Shown here one piece after another: positions 1 to 10,380 of a DNA stretch of 64,000 bases. Position 1 is the stretch's first letter. Each line of letters begins with the position of its first letter. Position numbers and translations under genes: made by a program. Under the pieces are notes generated by a model that saw only the letters and a program-made list of their open reading frames with translations, searched no databases and was not told the origin of the DNA. Origin of the DNA: Pseudomonas anguilliseptica (lineage in GTDB: Bacteria; Pseudomonadota; Gammaproteobacteria; Pseudomonadales; Pseudomonadaceae); NCBI RefSeq assembly GCF_021375795.1, contig NZ_JAEIOI010000002.1, forward strand, positions 434,001 to 498,000, in the 5' to 3' direction.

Positions 1-210
1 AAACCAGGCACCGGCACGACCGGCGGCGTTCTGCACCTGCTCGACGTTACTGGTGTGGGTCCAGCCCGGATCGCCCGCATCGTAGGTCAGCAAAGCCATC
101 CACAGGTACAGGCAAAGCGCGCCAAGGCCTATCAGAGCGCCTTCTTTCAATCGATAGGGTAACTGCTGACGCCAGAGAGGTGCTTGTACGGTTGGGCTAG
201 ATTTCTTCAA
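1..210 (-). CDS. ftsK: DNA translocase FtsK, N-terminal fragment
   Basis: This is the 5' end of a gene that runs off the left edge, so only about 70 residues are visible. The reading begins at a TTG (MKKSSPTVQAPLWRQQ...) and continues into a hydrophobic stretch (LKEGALIGLGALCLYLWMALL), the first membrane segment expected of FtsK, the septal DNA pump for chromosome segregation at division. The nearby ATG at 220 leads only to a short frame that stops at once, which supports the TTG. Divergence from trxB matches the order known in Pseudomonas. The motor and gamma domains lie outside the window. Confidence 0.85.
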   Translation of the reverse strand, partial: MKKSSPTVQAPLWRQQLPYRLKEGALIGLGALCLYLWMALLTYDAGDPGWTHTSNVEQVQNAAGRAGAWF

Positions 211-1391
<1,181 letters not shown>

Positions 1392-1401
1392 TCGACCACA
1401 A

Positions 1402-1421
1402 GGCGGGCTATCTGGCCCGCC
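1402..1421 (+). terminator. stem-loop after trxB
   Basis: A perfect 7-bp inverted repeat, GGCGGGC / GCCCGCC with a 6-nt loop, lies 11 nt after the trxB stop. No T-run follows, so it may attenuate transcription or stabilise the mRNA rather than terminate it; aat begins 34 nt later. Confidence 0.45.
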
Positions 1422-1454
1422 CTACCCGCCTCCTGTCCGATTCCGGCCCTACCC

Positions 1455-2135
1455 ATGCTGACGTGGTTGCAACGCGAGTCGCTGGACTTTCCTCCACTTA
1501 ATAGCGCGCTGCGCGAACCCAATGGACTGCTCGCGGCGGGTGGCGACTTGCGCCCTGAACGCCTGATTCAGGCCTATCGCCACGGCTGCTTTCCCTGGTT
1601 TCAGGATGGCCAGCCGATTCTCTGGTGGTCGCCCGACCCACGCACGGTTCTACTGCCTGATGAGTTGCATGTCTCGCGTAGCTTGGCCAAGGTATTGCGC
1701 CAAGGTCGCTATCGGGTAAGTTTTGATCAGGCGTTCAGCGAGGTTATTCGCGCCTGCGCCGCACCACGTAGTTATGCGGCAGAAACCTGGATAACCAGCC
1801 CCATGCAGGATGCCTACCTGGAATTGCACAGACGCGGCATCGCTCATTCGGTGGAAGTCTGGCGTGACGGTGAGCTGGTGGGCGGGCTTTACGGCCTGGC
1901 GATGGGCCAGCTGTTCTTTGGTGAGTCGATGTTCAGCCGCGCCGACAATGCATCCAAAGTAGGTTTTGCCACACTGGTTGAACGGCTGAAAGCCTGGGGT
2001 TTTGTCCTGATTGACTGCCAGATGCCCACTGAGCATCTGCTCAGTCTTGGCGCCCGAACAATCAGCCGTAATGAATTTGCGCGCTACCTCGCCCTTCATC
2101 TTGACCAGCCCAATCAGGCTGACTGGGTTGCCTAG
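1455..2135 (+). CDS. aat: leucyl/phenylalanyl-tRNA--protein transferase
   Basis: A 226-residue enzyme that moves Leu or Phe from aminoacyl-tRNA onto proteins with N-terminal Lys or Arg, marking them for ClpS/ClpAP degradation. Family sequence includes HGCFPWF near residue 44 and WWSPDPR just after it, and a VGGLYG...FFGESMFSR block in the catalytic half. Its neighbour bpt encodes the second bacterial N-end-rule transferase, and clpA and clpS follow soon after, so the whole pathway is clustered here. Length and start fit the family. Confidence 0.95.
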   Translation: MLTWLQRESLDFPPLNSALREPNGLLAAGGDLRPERLIQAYRHGCFPWFQDGQPILWWSPDPRTVLLPDELHVSRSLAKVLRQGRYRVSFDQAFSEVIRACAAPRSYAAETWITSPMQDAYLELHRRGIAHSVEVWRDGELVGGLYGLAMGQLFFGESMFSRADNASKVGFATLVERLKAWGFVLIDCQMPTEHLLSLGARTISRNEFARYLALHLDQPNQADWVA

Positions 2136-2190
2136 GCGAGTTTGTCAGCCTGGCTTACACTTGGTTGAAGACTGATCCTGAGAGTCGATC

Positions 2191-2898
2191 ATGACCGAGC
2201 TGGCCCGCCTAAAGTTTTACGCCACTCAACCACATCCCTGCAGCTATCTGCCCGACGAACAAGCCACTACGTTGTTCCTCGACCCCAGCCAGCCCATGGA
2301 TGCGCAGGTGTATGCCGAACTCTCGGAAATGGGCTTTCGCCGCAGCGGCGATCACCTCTATCGCCCCCACTGCCAGCACTGCACCGCCTGCATCCCGGCG
2401 CGCATCCCGGCCGCAGCCTTTCGCCCCAGTCGTCAGCAGCGGCGCATTCTCAAACGCAACGAAGACATCCAGGTGCGCCCGGTGCGCCCCTGCTTCAACG
2501 ACGAGTACTACGCCCTGTATGTGCGCTATATAGAAGCACGGCACGCCGACGGCGATATGTACCCGCCCAGCCGCGACCAGTTCTCCACCTTTCTGGTACG
2601 GGATCTGCCGTTTTCCCGTTTCTATGAGTTCCGCCTGCAGGGCCGCCTGCTGGCCATCGCCGTGACCGACGTGCTGCCCAACGGCCTGTCGGCGGTGTAC
2701 ACCTTCTATGACCCGGATGAAGAACGCCGCAGCCTGGGTCGCTTCGCCATTCTCTGGCAAATCGCCGAGGCCCATCGCCAGGGACTGCATGCGGTCTACC
2801 TCGGCTACTGGATCAAGAACTGCCGCAAGATGAGCTACAAGACCCAATACCGTCCGATTGAGCTGTTCGTCAATCAACGCTGGGTCAGCCTTAACTGA
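2191..2898 (+). CDS. bpt: aspartate/glutamate leucyltransferase (Bpt/Ate-type)
   Basis: A 235-residue member of the arginyltransferase-like family, which in many bacteria transfers Leu to N-terminal Asp or Glu (often annotated as ate in Pseudomonas). The N-terminal CSYLPDEQA and the cysteine-rich [15 protein letters not shown] segment near residues 58-72 are typical, as is the C-terminal [15 protein letters not shown]. It lies 55 nt after aat and just before infA. Substrate preference (Leu rather than Arg) is taken from the bacterial family, not visible in the sequence. Confidence 0.92.
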
Positions 2899-2998
2899 AG
2901 CCCTTGGCGCAAACCCCAATTTTCGGGCACAATGCACGCCGCTTTTGCCTGGCGCCAGTTGCACCGGGCCATTCATTGGATACCGAGGGCTTTACTGC

Positions 2999-3217
2999 AT
3001 GTCGAAAGAAGACAGCTTCGAAATGGAAGGCACTGTCGTCGACACCCTGCCCAACACCATGTTTCGCGTGGAGTTGGAAAACGGGCACGTCGTTACTGCG
3101 CACATCTCCGGAAAGATGCGCAAAAATTACATCCGCATTTTGACTGGTGACAAAGTTCGCGTTGAACTTACACCTTATGACTTGAGCAAGGGCCGCATTA
3201 CCTATCGCGCCCGTTAA
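2999..3217 (+). CDS. infA: translation initiation factor IF-1
   Basis: A 72-residue S1/OB-fold protein ([19 protein letters not shown]...) that binds the 30S A site during initiation. The full OB-fold is present, including FRVELENGH and [10 protein letters not shown]. The longer upstream readings in this frame run over bpt and are not needed; the ATG at 2999 gives the standard length. It ends before a strong bidirectional terminator shared with the convergent clpA. Confidence 0.98.
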
Positions 3218-3270
3218 CAGGCTGCTGAAAACTCCGTTTTCCGGTATCTGTTACACCACGCTCCAGTAAA

Positions 3271-3296
3271 AACGCCCGGCATTGCCGGGCGTTTTT
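3271..3296. terminator. intrinsic terminator between infA and clpA
   Basis: The inverted repeat CGCCCGGC / GCCGGGCG has a 3-nt loop, a T5 run on the plus strand and A-rich sequence on the other side. It can therefore serve both convergent genes, infA and clpA. No tRNA gene lies in this gap, unlike the serW position in Escherichia coli. Confidence 0.85.
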
Positions 3297-3323
3297 GTGC
3301 GCGCAAGAAACTGTAGATGGCCG

Positions 3324-5594
3324 TTAGGCCATCTCAGCGGTGGTTTCAAAGTCGAAGGTCAGCTCGCCATCGGCGATATCAACATGCACAACCCCTCCGT
3401 GTTCAGCCAGTTCGCCAAACAGAATCTCTTCTGCTAACGGTCGCTTGATCTTGTCTTGGATCAAACGCGCCATTGGCCGAGCGCCCATCTGCACGTCATA
3501 GCCACGCTCCGCCAACCAGTTACGCGCAGCATCGCTGACTTCAAGCATGACACGCTTGTCCTCCAGCTGTGCCTGCAACTCAGTGAGGAACTTGTCGACA
3601 ATGCTTTTGATCACCTCATGGCTCAGGCGGCCGAACTGGATAATGGTATCCAGACGGTTACGGAACTCTGGGGTGAAGCTCTTCTTGATCACTTCCATGG
3701 CATCGGATGAGTGATCCTGGTAAGTGAAGCCAATTGATGCGCGCGAAGCCGTTTCGGCGCCAGCGTTGGTGGTCATGATCACGATCACATTGCGGAAGTC
3801 CGCCTTGCGCCCGTTATTGTCGGTCAGCGTGCCATGGTCCATGACCTGCAACAGCAGATTGAAGACTTCCGGATGCGCCTTTTCGATTTCATCGAGCAGC
3901 AGTACACAATGTGGTGTTTTGGTAATGGCTTCGGTGAGCAAGCCACCCTGATCAAAACCCACATAGCCAGGTGGAGCACCGATCAGCCGCGAGACGGTAT
4001 GCCGCTCCATGTACTCGGACATATCGAAGCGAATCAGCTCAACGCCCAAAGCCTTGGCCAACTGCCGCGCCGCTTCGGTTTTACCGACACCGGTCGGCCC
4101 GGCAAATAGGAATGAACCGACTGGTTTGTCCGGCGCCTTGAGGCCCGCTCGTGAAAGCTTGATCGCGGTAGACAGCGAGTCAATCGCCGCATCCTGACCA
4201 AACACGGTGAGCTTAAGATCGCGCTCAAGGTTACGCAGCAATTCCTTGTCCGAGCTGCTGACATGCTTTGGCGGAATCCGCGCAATCTTCGCCACGATAT
4301 CCTCGACCTGAGCGACATCGATACGAGTCAGGCGCTTGTCTGCCGGCTGCAGGCGCTGGTAAGCACCGGCCTCGTCAATGACATCAATGGCCTTGTCTGG
4401 CATATGTCGGTCATTGATGTAGCGCGACGCCAATTCAGCCGCTGCGCGCAGCGCTTCATCGCTGTATTCAATGCTGTGGTGCTGCTCGAAACGACCTTTC
4501 AGGCCACGCAGAATACCAATGGTGTCTTCCACCGAAGGCTCCACCACATCGACTTTCTGGAAACGCCGCGCCAGAGCACGGTCTTTCTCGAAGATACCGC
4601 GGAACTCCTGGAACGTGGTTGAACCAATGCAGCGGATTTCTCCTGACGACAGCATCGGTTTGAGCAGGTTGGACGCATCCATGACACCACCTGAGGCGGC
4701 GCCGGCACCGATAATGGTATGGATTTCATCGATAAACAGAATCGCATGCGGACGTTTACGCAGCTCGTTGAGCAGCGCTTTCAAGCGTTTCTCGAAGTCC
4801 CCCCGGTATTTGGTGCCTGCCAGCAGCGCACCGAGATCCAGTGAGTAGACAACGCTGTCGGCCAGCAAGTCAGGCACCTGAGCATCAACAATGCGCTTGG
4901 CCAGCCCTTCGGCGATTGCGGTTTTACCCACGCCAGCCTCGCCCACCAAGAGTGGATTGTTCTTGCGACGACGCGCCAGAATCTGCGCAACGCGCTCAAC
5001 TTCCTGCTCACGCCCGACCAACGGGTCGATGCGACCCTGACGCGCCAGCTCATTCAGATTGCTGGCATAGGCATCCAGCGGATTGCTGGAGCTGGAAGAC
5101 TCACCGCCTTCCTCATCCTGCATTTCCTGTTCGGTTTCTGAATGACCGCCATGGCCTGGCACCTTGGAGATGCCGTGGGCAATAAAATTGACCACATCAA
5201 TACGCGCGACGCTCTGCTGTTTGAGCAGGAACACCGCCTGACTTTCCTGCTCGCTGAAAATCGCCACCAGCACATTGGCGCCCGTCACTTCACGCTTGCC
5301 GGAACTCTGCACATGGAACACCGCACGCTGCAGAACACGCTGGAATCCCAACGTAGGCTGAGTTTCGCGTTCTTCATCGTGCTGTGGAATAAGCGGTGTG
5401 GTGGAGTCGATAAACTCCTGCAGATCATGCCGCAGCTTGTCCAAGTTGGCTCCGCACGCACGCAGTACGCTGGCGGCAGCCTCGTTATCCAGGAGGGCCA
5501 GCAGCAAGTGCTCAACCGTCATAAATTCATGACGCTTGGTGCGAGCCTCCTTGAAAGCCAGATTGAGGGTGACTTCGAGCTCTCGATTTAACAT
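3324..5594 (-). CDS. clpA: ATP-dependent Clp protease ATP-binding subunit ClpA
   Basis: A 756-residue Hsp100/AAA+ unfoldase that feeds substrates to ClpP. It has the Clp N-domain repeats in the first 145 residues, an acidic and serine-rich linker near 150-170, a first Walker A GEAGVGKT at 218-225, and a second GPTGVGKT near residue 500. The second AAA domain contains [18 protein letters not shown], as expected for ClpA. It lies 29 nt after clpS on the same strand and shares its operon, so adaptor and unfoldase are made together. Length is typical. Confidence 0.98.
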   Translation of the reverse strand: MLNRELEVTLNLAFKEARTKRHEFMTVEHLLLALLDNEAAASVLRACGANLDKLRHDLQEFIDSTTPLIPQHDEERETQPTLGFQRVLQRAVFHVQSSGKREVTGANVLVAIFSEQESQAVFLLKQQSVARIDVVNFIAHGISKVPGHGGHSETEQEMQDEEGGESSSSSNPLDAYASNLNELARQGRIDPLVGREQEVERVAQILARRRKNNPLLVGEAGVGKTAIAEGLAKRIVDAQVPDLLADSVVYSLDLGALLAGTKYRGDFEKRLKALLNELRKRPHAILFIDEIHTIIGAGAASGGVMDASNLLKPMLSSGEIRCIGSTTFQEFRGIFEKDRALARRFQKVDVVEPSVEDTIGILRGLKGRFEQHHSIEYSDEALRAAAELASRYINDRHMPDKAIDVIDEAGAYQRLQPADKRLTRIDVAQVEDIVAKIARIPPKHVSSSDKELLRNLERDLKLTVFGQDAAIDSLSTAIKLSRAGLKAPDKPVGSFLFAGPTGVGKTEAARQLAKALGVELIRFDMSEYMERHTVSRLIGAPPGYVGFDQGGLLTEAITKTPHCVLLLDEIEKAHPEVFNLLLQVMDHGTLTDNNGRKADFRNVIVIMTTNAGAETASRASIGFTYQDHSSDAMEVIKKSFTPEFRNRLDTIIQFGRLSHEVIKSIVDKFLTELQAQLEDKRVMLEVSDAARNWLAERGYDVQMGARPMARLIQDKIKRPLAEEILFGELAEHGGVVHVDIADGELTFDFETTAEMA

Positions 5595-5623
5595 AGCTTC
5601 ACCTCATGCCCAAGTGTCCGGCG

Positions 5624-5986
5624 TTAACCGTCTTTCTCTATTTCACAGAGTAGCGGATGCTGGCTCTCTCTCGCATATTGATTCACCTGTGTCGCTTTGG
5701 TTTCAGCAATATCGCGGGTAAACACTCCACACACTGCCCGCCCCTCTGTATGGACGGTCAGCATGATCTTGGTCGCCAGTTCTCGATTCAGGTTGAAGAA
5801 CACCTCGAGTACCTCGACCACGAAATCCATGGGCGTGTAGTCATCGTTAAACAACACCACTTTATACATGGGGGGAGCCTGCAGAGCGGGCTTGGATTCC
5901 TGAACGGCCAGGCCGAAGGAATCGTCCTCATGCTCTGCGGGGCGATCCTGATTGAATGTTAGTCGAATCTGGCTACGTGCATGCAT
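5624..5986 (-). CDS. clpS: ATP-dependent Clp protease adaptor ClpS
   Basis: A 120-residue adaptor that binds N-degrons and docks on the ClpA N-domain. The flexible N-terminal tail covers roughly 40 residues. The core follows with [16 protein letters not shown] and the conserved HTEGRAVCG helix region. It is upstream of clpA in the same orientation and divergent from cspD. Together with aat and bpt it completes a local N-degron pathway. Confidence 0.97.
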   Translation of the reverse strand: MHARSQIRLTFNQDRPAEHEDDSFGLAVQESKPALQAPPMYKVVLFNDDYTPMDFVVEVLEVFFNLNRELATKIMLTVHTEGRAVCGVFTRDIAETKATQVNQYARESQHPLLCEIEKDG

Positions 5987-6213
5987 GCTGAAGAGCTTCG
6001 TTTAATGGGCGAATAGTCTGTGCTAGACAGAGTTTGAACGGCTTCTCAGCCAGTTACAGCATTGCCTTGACTATCGGCAAAACGGTGTTACAAACAATGA
6101 ATACCCAGCATGGGTATTAAGGGGTTTCACACGCAGGCCGCCTTGGCGAACCGGGTGTGGAATTGAAGTGGATGATACTCCAGTGATGGAGTCCTTTGCA
6201 GAGGGATATCAGC

Positions 6214-6477
6214 ATGGTTAGCGGTAAGGTCAAGTGGTTCAACAACGCCAAAGGCTATGGATTCATCCTGGCCGATGGTCGAGATGAGGACCTGTTCGCC
6301 CACTACTCGGCTATCCAGATGGACGGCTATAAAACGCTGAAGGCTGGCCAGCCGGTAAGCTTCGATATTATTCAAGGTCCAAAAGGACTCCACGCCGTAA
6401 ACATCAGTGCGGCTACTGCCGCCAGTGAAGCGCCCGCCGCAGTTAAGCACCACCAGGGCGTAACGGTTGAAGTCTGA
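6214..6477 (+). CDS. cspD: cold-shock-domain protein CspD
   Basis: An 87-residue protein with a cold-shock domain: GKVKWFNNAKGYGFI carries the RNP1-like motif and DLFAHYSAI the RNP2-like one. The roughly 20-residue C-terminal extension after the domain is the CspD hallmark. In enterobacteria CspD inhibits DNA replication in stationary phase. The ATG at 6214 is preceded by GAGGG and gives the standard N-terminus; an in-frame ATG 18 nt upstream overlaps that ribosome site. It is divergent from clpS-clpA, as in other pseudomonads. Confidence 0.94.
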   Translation: MVSGKVKWFNNAKGYGFILADGRDEDLFAHYSAIQMDGYKTLKAGQPVSFDIIQGPKGLHAVNISAATAASEAPAAVKHHQGVTVEV

Positions 6478-6506
6478 TTAGAGTCATCTGGGCAGTTAAT
6501 CGCCCA

Positions 6507-6540
6507 CAAAAAAGGCCGGTCACTTGACCGGCCTTTCTTT
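6507..6540. terminator. intrinsic terminator between cspD and icd
   Basis: The inverted repeat AAAGGCCGGTCA / TGACCGGCCTTT has a very short loop. It is flanked by A-rich sequence on the left and T-rich on the right, so it can work for the convergent cspD and icd. Confidence 0.85.
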
Positions 6541-6557
6541 ATGCGCAGCTGATTGGC

Positions 6558-7814
6558 TTACATGTGCGAAATCAGTGCATCACCGAATGCCGAGCAGGAC
6601 AGCAGCTTGGCACCATCCATCAGGCGCTCGAAGTCATAGGTCACGGTCTTGGCACCGATGGCACCGTTGGTGCCCTTGATGATCAGATCGGCCGCCTCGG
6701 TCCAGCCCATATGGCGCAGCATCATTTCAGCGGAGAGAATCAGCGAACCGGGGTTCACCTGATCCTTGCCAGCGTACTTCGGTGCAGTACCGTGGGTGGC
6801 TTCGAACATGGCAACGGTATCAGACAGGTTGGCGCCCGGCGCGATGCCAATGCCGCCTACTTCAGCCGCCAGGGCGTCGGACAGGTAGTCACCGTTCAGG
6901 TTCAGGGTGGCGATCACGTCGTACTCGGCCGGACGCAGCAGGATCTGCTGCAGCATGGCGTCAGCGATGGCGTCTTTGACGATGACGTTTTTGCCGGTTT
7001 TCGGGTTCTTGAATTGCATCCAAGGGCCGCCATCCAGCAGGGTTGCGCCGAACTCTTCAGCGGCAATTTCGTAGGCCCACTCTTTGAAGGCACCTTCGGT
7101 GAACTTCATGATGTTGCCTTTGTGCACGATGGTCAGCGAGTCGCGGTCGTTATCAACCACATACTGCAGAGCTTTACGTGCCAGACGCTTGGTGCCTTCT
7201 TTGGAAACCGGCTTGACGCCGATACCGCAGTCCTGGTCGAAGCGAATCTTGGTAACACCCATTTCCTCTTTGAGGAACTTGATGACTTTGGTCGCTTCCG
7301 GCGAACCGGCCTTCCACTCGATACCGGCATAGATGTCTTCCGAGTTCTCGCGGAAGATGGTCATGTCGACATCGCCAGGCTTTTTAACCGGGCTTGGCAC
7401 GCCTTCAAACCAGCGCACAGGGCGCAGGCAGACATACAGGTCGAGTTGCTGACGCAGAGCAACGTTCAGGGAGCGGATACCACCACCGACTGGCGTGGTC
7501 AGCGGGCCCTTGATGGAAACGACGTAGTCTTTGACCGCGTCCAGGGTTTCCTGAGGCAGCCAGGTATCCTGGTCGTAAACCTGAGTGGCTTTCTCGCCAG
7601 CGTAAACTTCCATCCAGGAGATCTTGCGCTCACCGCCGTAGGCTTTCTGTACGGCAGCATCAACGACTTTGATCATGACCGGGCTGATATCGACACCGAT
7701 ACCATCACCTTCAATAAAGGGGATGATTGGATTGTTCGGTACGTTCAGGGATGTATCGGCATTGACGGTGATTTTGTCACCGGTGGCAGGCACCTGGATC
7801 TTTTGGTATCCCAT
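6558..7814 (-). CDS. icd: isocitrate dehydrogenase, NADP-dependent
   Basis: A 418-residue TCA-cycle enzyme converting isocitrate to 2-oxoglutarate with NADPH formation. The active-site GGIRSLN places Ser115 at the position phosphorylated by AceK in E. coli (Ser113). HGTAPKYAG carries the Lys-Tyr pair used for NADP choice. The ATG at 7814 is preceded by GGAGT and gives the [10 protein letters not shown] start known from Pseudomonas; a longer reading from 7853 lacks a ribosome site. The usual neighbour idh is missing upstream. Two palindromes in the upstream region suggest control by carbon-flux regulators. Confidence 0.97.
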   Translation of the reverse strand: MGYQKIQVPATGDKITVNADTSLNVPNNPIIPFIEGDGIGVDISPVMIKVVDAAVQKAYGGERKISWMEVYAGEKATQVYDQDTWLPQETLDAVKDYVVSIKGPLTTPVGGGIRSLNVALRQQLDLYVCLRPVRWFEGVPSPVKKPGDVDMTIFRENSEDIYAGIEWKAGSPEATKVIKFLKEEMGVTKIRFDQDCGIGVKPVSKEGTKRLARKALQYVVDNDRDSLTIVHKGNIMKFTEGAFKEWAYEIAAEEFGATLLDGGPWMQFKNPKTGKNVIVKDAIADAMLQQILLRPAEYDVIATLNLNGDYLSDALAAEVGGIGIAPGANLSDTVAMFEATHGTAPKYAGKDQVNPGSLILSAEMMLRHMGWTEAADLIIKGTNGAIGAKTVTYDFERLMDGAKLLSCSAFGDALISHM

Positions 7815-7906
7815 GCTGGACTCCGTTGTTTTCGTGGTCTGGCATTCAGTCACGCAGATGACGTGCTGAATAGATCTTTTTGGGTCTCGGAAAGGCGAGT
7901 TATTTT

Positions 7907-7921
7907 TGTAGTTTTTCTACA
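7907..7921. promoter_or_regulatory. palindrome TGTAG-T5-CTACA upstream of icd
   Basis: A 15-bp inverted repeat with perfect 5-bp arms lies about 93 nt upstream of the icd ATG. It differs at one base from TGTAGT-N3-ACTACA, the form of the second site at 8001. The pattern resembles operators I recall for the RpiR-family regulator RccR, which senses KDPG; the assignment is an inference. Confidence 0.55.
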
Positions 7922-8000
7922 GAAAGTCACGCACTTTATCCATTGAAAACATTGCACATGCGCGTTCTTGCGGGCATCAGGCTGATTAGCAAAACGGCTT

Positions 8001-8015
8001 TGTAGTCAAACTACA
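8001..8015. promoter_or_regulatory. palindrome TGTAGT-N3-ACTACA upstream of icd
   Basis: A perfect 6-bp-arm inverted repeat that extends outward to TTGTAGT / ACTACAA. It lies about 187 nt upstream of icd and 124 nt upstream of the divergent nudix start. Together with 7907-7921 it makes a pair of same-type sites 94 bp apart. An RccR-like regulator is the best guess; the spacing does not fit HexR (TTGT-N7/8-ACAA). Confidence 0.6.
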
Positions 8016-8138
8016 AGCACGCTACACAGCGCTTGTGCCAAGACGATTTCATCCTAGCAGCTCATTGCCCAATTGCTTCGATCATCACCATAACCGGTGA
8101 CTGCGGCTATGATCACGCGCCCGCTCAAGGAGTTCCGT

Positions 8139-8579
8139 ATGCGCTTTACTCCACACGTCACAGTCGCCACCGTAGTCGAAGATCAGGGGCGGTTTCTGCT
8201 GGTTGAGGAAATGGCCGATAACCGCGCCGTATTTAATCAGCCTGCTGGCCACTTGGAAGCCGACGAAAGTCTGATACAGGCCGCACTGCGCGAAACCCTC
8301 GAAGAAACCGGCTGGGATATCGAGCTGACGGGTGTAGTCGGTATCTACCTGTATACCGCCCCCAGCAATGGCATCACCTACCAGCGCGTGTGTTTCGCCG
8401 GTAAAGCACTGCAGCACCGCCCTGATCACCCGCTGGATGACGGCATAATCGGCCCGCGCTGGCTGACCCGCGACGAGCTGACGGCAGAACCGGAGCGCTG
8501 GCGTAGCGAGCTGGTATTGCGCTGCATCGATGATTACCTGAGCGGTCAACACTTTGCCCTGAGCCTGATTCGCGATTAA
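8139..8579 (+). CDS. NUDIX hydrolase (NudJ-like)
   Basis: A 146-residue protein with an intact Nudix box, G-x5-E-x7-R-E-x2-E-E-x-G-W, spanning about residues 37-59 and binding the catalytic metal. Such enzymes hydrolyse nucleoside diphosphate derivatives; NudJ acts on thiamine pyrophosphate precursors and nucleotides, but the substrate here is unknown. The ATG at 8139 follows an AAGGAG ribosome site; upstream in-frame ATGs at 8097 and 8109 precede that site and are less likely. It sits directly before mnmA as in P. aeruginosa. Confidence 0.9.
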   Translation: MRFTPHVTVATVVEDQGRFLLVEEMADNRAVFNQPAGHLEADESLIQAALRETLEETGWDIELTGVVGIYLYTAPSNGITYQRVCFAGKALQHRPDHPLDDGIIGPRWLTRDELTAEPERWRSELVLRCIDDYLSGQHFALSLIRD

Positions 8580-8640
8580 CGTCAAGGCCGCACGGCCTGA
8601 TAGAATCGCCACCTTTCTTCAAGCCGTGCCCAGTATTCCC

Positions 8641-9759
8641 ATGTCAGATCCAACTACCCAGCGCGTTATTGTCGGCATGTCCGGCGGTGTAGATTCGTCC
8701 GTTTCAGCCCTTCTGTTACTTGAGCAGGGCTATCAGGTCGAAGGCCTGTTTATGAAGAACTGGGACGAAGACGACGGCACCGAATACTGCACCGCCATGG
8801 ATGACCTGGCCGACGCGCAAGCCGTGTGCAACAAGATCGGCATCAAACTGCACACGGCCAATTTCGCCGCCGAATACTGGGACAACGTGTTCGAGCACTT
8901 TCTTGCCGAATACAAGGCCGGGCGCACACCGAACCCGGACATCCTGTGTAATCGCGAAATCAAGTTCAAAGCCTTCCTCGATTACGCCCTGATGCTCGGT
9001 GCCGACCTGATTGCCACCGGCCACTACGTACGCCGCCGGGATGTCGACGGGTGCACAGAACTGCTCAAAGGCCTCGATCCGAACAAGGACCAGAGCTACT
9101 TCCTGCATGCGGTGGGCGGTGAGCAGATCGCCAAGACCCTGTTCCCAGTCGGTGAGTTGGAAAAGCCGGCGGTACGCGCGATTGCCGAGAAGTACCAACT
9201 GGCCACAGCCAAGAAGAAGGACTCGACCGGCATCTGCTTTATCGGTGAAAGGCGTTTCAGCGATTTCCTTAAGCAGTACCTGCCCGCTCAGCCCGGCAAT
9301 ATCGAAACCACCGAGGGCGAGATCATCGGCCGCCACCATGGCCTGATGTACCACACCATCGGCCAGCGCCAAGGCTTGGGCATCGGCGGTTTGAAAGACG
9401 CCAGTGACGAGCCCTGGTACGTCCTGCACAAGGACCTGAGCCGCAATGTGCTGGTGGTAGGGCAAGGTAATGAACACCCCTGGTTGTTCAGCCGCGCCCT
9501 GCTCGCCTCGGAGATTTACTGGGTCAACCCGATTGATCTGAGCACGCCGCGCGCACTGACTGCCAAGGTGCGTTATCGCCAGACTGATCAAACCTGCACG
9601 CTGGAGAAAACCGCCAGCGGCTACCGCGCAGTTTTTGCCGAACCCCAGCGCGCCGTCACACCAGGCCAATCCGTGGTGTTCTACGACGGTGAAATCTGCC
9701 TCGGTGGAGGCGTGATTGAAACCGCCGAGCCCTGGACTGCGCGGGAGCAAACGGCGTGA
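8641..9759 (+). CDS. mnmA: tRNA-specific 2-thiouridylase MnmA
   Basis: A 372-residue ATP-dependent enzyme that adds sulfur to U34 of Lys, Glu and Gln tRNAs. The PP-loop GMSGGVDSS lies near residues 13-21. The first catalytic Cys is in NPDILCN and the second in the GICFIGER block near residue 200; [13 protein letters not shown] is also conserved. The ATG at 8641 gives the usual start; an in-frame GTG lies at 8626. Its stop overlaps the hflD start by four bases, so the two are translationally coupled. Confidence 0.96.
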   Translation: MSDPTTQRVIVGMSGGVDSSVSALLLLEQGYQVEGLFMKNWDEDDGTEYCTAMDDLADAQAVCNKIGIKLHTANFAAEYWDNVFEHFLAEYKAGRTPNPDILCNREIKFKAFLDYALMLGADLIATGHYVRRRDVDGCTELLKGLDPNKDQSYFLHAVGGEQIAKTLFPVGELEKPAVRAIAEKYQLATAKKKDSTGICFIGERRFSDFLKQYLPAQPGNIETTEGEIIGRHHGLMYHTIGQRQGLGIGGLKDASDEPWYVLHKDLSRNVLVVGQGNEHPWLFSRALLASEIYWVNPIDLSTPRALTAKVRYRQTDQTCTLEKTASGYRAVFAEPQRAVTPGQSVVFYDGEICLGGGVIETAEPWTAREQTA

Positions 9760-10376
9760 ATCCAATCCGCGAGCAACTGATTGCCCTTGGCGCAGTCTTC
9801 GAATCGGCCGTGCTGGTCGACAAACTGGCGCGCACCGGCCAGGTCAGCGAAGCGGCCGTGGCCTGTATGATCAATAGCCTGCTGGTGCGCGACCCAAAGG
9901 ACACTCTGGACGTTTACGGCGGCGATGACCTCAACCTGCGTGATGGCTATCGTGCCCTGGTGGGCGCGCTGGAGCGTGACCCCGCCAGCCTGCAGCGTGA
10001 CCCACTGCGCTATGCCCTGGCACTGCTGGCCCTGGAGCGCCAGCTGGACAAGCGCGGCGACATGCTGCAAGTGATGGGCAGCCGTCTTGACCAGGTGCAG
10101 CAACAGGTCGAGCACTTCGGTCCGACCCATGAGAATGTGATCGCCAATTGTGGCGGGCTGTACCAGGACACCATCAGTACCTTCCGTCAGCGCATCCAGG
10201 TGCAAGGCGATATGCGCCATCTGCAACAAACCAACAATGCCGCGAAAATCCGCGCACTGCTGCTCGCCGGCATTCGCTCGGCGCGCCTATGGCGCCAACT
10301 GGGCGGTCATCGCTGGCAGATGGTGTTCAGTCGCGGCAAGTTGCTCAAGGAACTCTACCCGCTGCTGCGGTCCTGA
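9756..10376 (+). CDS. hflD: HflD family protein (lysogenization regulator homologue)
   Basis: A 206-residue, largely helical protein matching the HflD family found after mnmA in gammaproteobacteria. In E. coli HflD is membrane-associated and binds lambda CII; its role in Pseudomonas is unclear. It starts at a GTG that overlaps the mnmA stop (GTGA). No membrane segments are evident. Conserved-looking stretches include the N-terminal [19 protein letters not shown] and the C-terminal [11 protein letters not shown]. Confidence 0.92.
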   Translation: MNPIREQLIALGAVFESAVLVDKLARTGQVSEAAVACMINSLLVRDPKDTLDVYGGDDLNLRDGYRALVGALERDPASLQRDPLRYALALLALERQLDKRGDMLQVMGSRLDQVQQQVEHFGPTHENVIANCGGLYQDTISTFRQRIQVQGDMRHLQQTNNAAKIRALLLAGIRSARLWRQLGGHRWQMVFSRGKLLKELYPLLRS

Positions 10377-10380
10377 GCGC

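Larger units (their letters stand above)
7815..8138. promoter_or_regulatory. divergent icd/nudix promoter region, no gene
   Basis: This 324-nt gap between icd and the nudix gene is A/T-rich near icd and holds two palindromes, described separately. I see no coding sequence here. In P. aeruginosa the monomeric isocitrate dehydrogenase gene idh occupies this interval, so the region is the site of its absence. I see no idh remnant in any frame. Confidence 0.7.

Noticed and set aside
3218..3323. tRNA gene between infA and clpA, as in E. coli (serW)
   Set aside because: The gap holds only a terminator hairpin; no cloverleaf or GTTCGA-type arm is present.
6564..7946. Long open frame (460 codons) on the plus strand opposite icd
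   Set aside because: It mirrors icd, has no ribosome site or recognisable domain, and reflects the codon bias of the real gene.
8000..8016. HexR site (TTGT-N7/8-ACAA) upstream of icd
   Set aside because: The spacer between TTGT and ACAA is nine bases, and the inner arms extend as TGTAGT/ACTACA, which fits another family better.
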